Under the pieces are notes generated by a model. The model was not told the DNA's origin. It worked only from the letters and a program-made list of their open reading frames with translations, and searched no databases. The position numbers and the translations under genes are program-made. A stretch of 64,000 bases of DNA from P52-10 sp041397365 (lineage in GTDB: Bacteria > Pseudomonadota > Alphaproteobacteria > Rhizobiales > Xanthobacteraceae): positions 1 to 64,000 of the forward strand of contig JAWKWT010000009.1 of NCBI GenBank assembly GCA_041397365.1. The letters are read 5' to 3'. Positions within the stretch are counted from its first letter, which is position 1; each line of letters begins with the position of its first letter. This document shows positions 63,316 to 64,000 of this stretch, in pieces.

Positions 63316-63413
63316 CAACACCCTCGCTCACCGCTCGTTTACCATCCCGCGCTAAAGTCCGAGCATCGATCCGGACCGCTGCTGGCGTCCGCGGATCGTT
63401 TGTGGAGTGAGCG

Positions 63414-64000
63414 TTGCGTACCCAACCGCGTTTCCCGCGCATGCGACGTCGCATGGCGCTCGTCTTTATCGCCGCTGCGGCGCTGCTGCTGATCGATCCG
63501 GCAATTCGCCCCGCCGCCGCCGGCTTCTTCGACTTCCTGTTCCCGGATTCGCCGACAGATACCGACAGGCCGGCGCAGAAAAACAACGCATCGTCGCAGC
63601 CGAGCCTGTTTCCGAATCCGTTCGAGTCCGAAAAGCCTGCATCGCAACCCGCTTTACCGCCCTATGGCGGCGGCACACCCGTCGCCAACCGCTCCTCCAC
63701 CGCCCATTGCGTGCGCATGTGCGACGGCAAGCATTTCTCGATCTCCACGCGCGGCGACGTTTCGCAGAATGCGATGTGCCAGGCGTTCTGCCCGGCGAGC
63801 AACACCAAGGTGTTTTTCGGCAATCAGATCGAACGCGCGATCTCGATCGACGGCGAGCGCTACTCCGAACTGCCGACCGCCTTCGCCTATCGCAAGAAGC
63901 TCAGCGCCGACTGCACCTGCAACGGCCGCGATCCCGCCGGCCTCGCGCCGGTGGATATTTCCGTCGATTCCACCTTGCGCCCCGGCGATGTGGTCGCGAC
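63414..64000 (+). CDS. DUF2865 domain protein, secreted (3' end beyond window)
   Basis: The partial open frame starts at TTG 63414 (GGAG 7 nt upstream), with ATGs at 63441 and 63453 as alternatives, and runs off the right edge after ~195 codons. A basic N-terminus and hydrophobic core (RRMALVFIAAAALLLIDP) form a signal peptide. A Pro/Ser-rich linker follows, then a Cys-rich domain: HCVRMCDGKHFSIS, QNAMCQAFCPASNTKVFFG, LSADCTCNGRDPAGLA, then STLRPGDVVA. The CTCNG...DPAGL and TLRPGDVV pattern identifies DUF2865, a rhizobial periplasmic family of unknown function. Several disulfides are likely. Confidence 0.85.
   Translation, partial: MRTQPRFPRMRRRMALVFIAAAALLLIDPAIRPAAAGFFDFLFPDSPTDTDRPAQKNNASSQPSLFPNPFESEKPASQPALPPYGGGTPVANRSSTAHCVRMCDGKHFSISTRGDVSQNAMCQAFCPASNTKVFFGNQIERAISIDGERYSELPTAFAYRKKLSADCTCNGRDPAGLAPVDISVDSTLRPGDVVA

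Overview
The window is high-GC (roughly 65%) alphaproteobacterial chromosome. The 16S 5' end, the gene orders (ffs-dnaX-ybaB-recR; metX-metW behind a SAM-II riboswitch; tlpA divergent from argH-lptM-lysA; ftsE-ftsX), and families such as DUF2125, TIGR02302 and DUF2865 point to Hyphomicrobiales (Rhizobiales), most likely the Bradyrhizobium/Rhodopseudomonas/Pseudolabrys side. This is inferred from reading, not from a database search. Almost everything is housekeeping or core metabolism. I see no prophage, transposase, CRISPR array, tRNA gene or plasmid function.

Layout. 0-1.1 kb: 5' end of 16S rRNA on the minus strand, with a long leader and a strong promoter. 1.1-8 kb: M23 endopeptidase, secreted VWA protein, ClpB. 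8-11 kb: methionine operon metX-metW plus a MOSC gene, headed by a SAM-II riboswitch with an overlapping terminator. 11-14 kb: chorismate mutase-hisC-tyrA for aromatic amino acids. 14-23 kb: envelope and division genes (DUF2125, ChaC, PlsC, YdcF, FtsX/FtsE, zinc-ribbon protein, response regulator, TIGR02302). 23.4-26.5 kb: a four-gene catabolic-looking operon. 26.6-31 kb: lysA-lptM-argH and divergent tlpA. 31-34 kb: TauD-type dioxygenase, orphan peptide-type binding protein, acylphosphatase. 34-38 kb: hydroxyacyl-CoA dehydrogenase, etfBA, cobalamin adenosyltransferase. 38-49 kb: BrkB, hybrid kinase, GluQRS, AlkA-type glycosylase, dapE-mtnN, truA-GNAT-fmt-def, AmpG-like MFS. 49-64 kb: recR-ybaB-dnaX-SRP RNA, nudC, a PfkB kinase, Lrp, phosphomannomutase, aspartic protease, hrpB, GST, pyrE, antiporter, DUF2865.

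Three kinds of non-coding structure stand out. (1) A dispersed CTAG-ended two-hairpin repeat occurs about seven times, twice supplying a gene's stop codon and once bracketing acyP on both sides. (2) Two adjacent palindromes beginning CTAGTGG lie at 35.2-35.4 kb, and a different inverted repeat at 49.2 kb. (3) A phased array of TTAACC boxes with a period near 24 bp lies between def and the MFS gene.

Reading frames are broken in several conserved genes (M23, the peptide-binding protein, etfA, etfB, pduO-type, hybrid kinase, def, MFS, dnaX N-terminus). The breaks are one- or two-base indels with intact protein on both sides, cluster in patches, and hit genes expected to be essential. Assembly or sequencing error is the likeliest reading, so those gene models should be treated as provisional.
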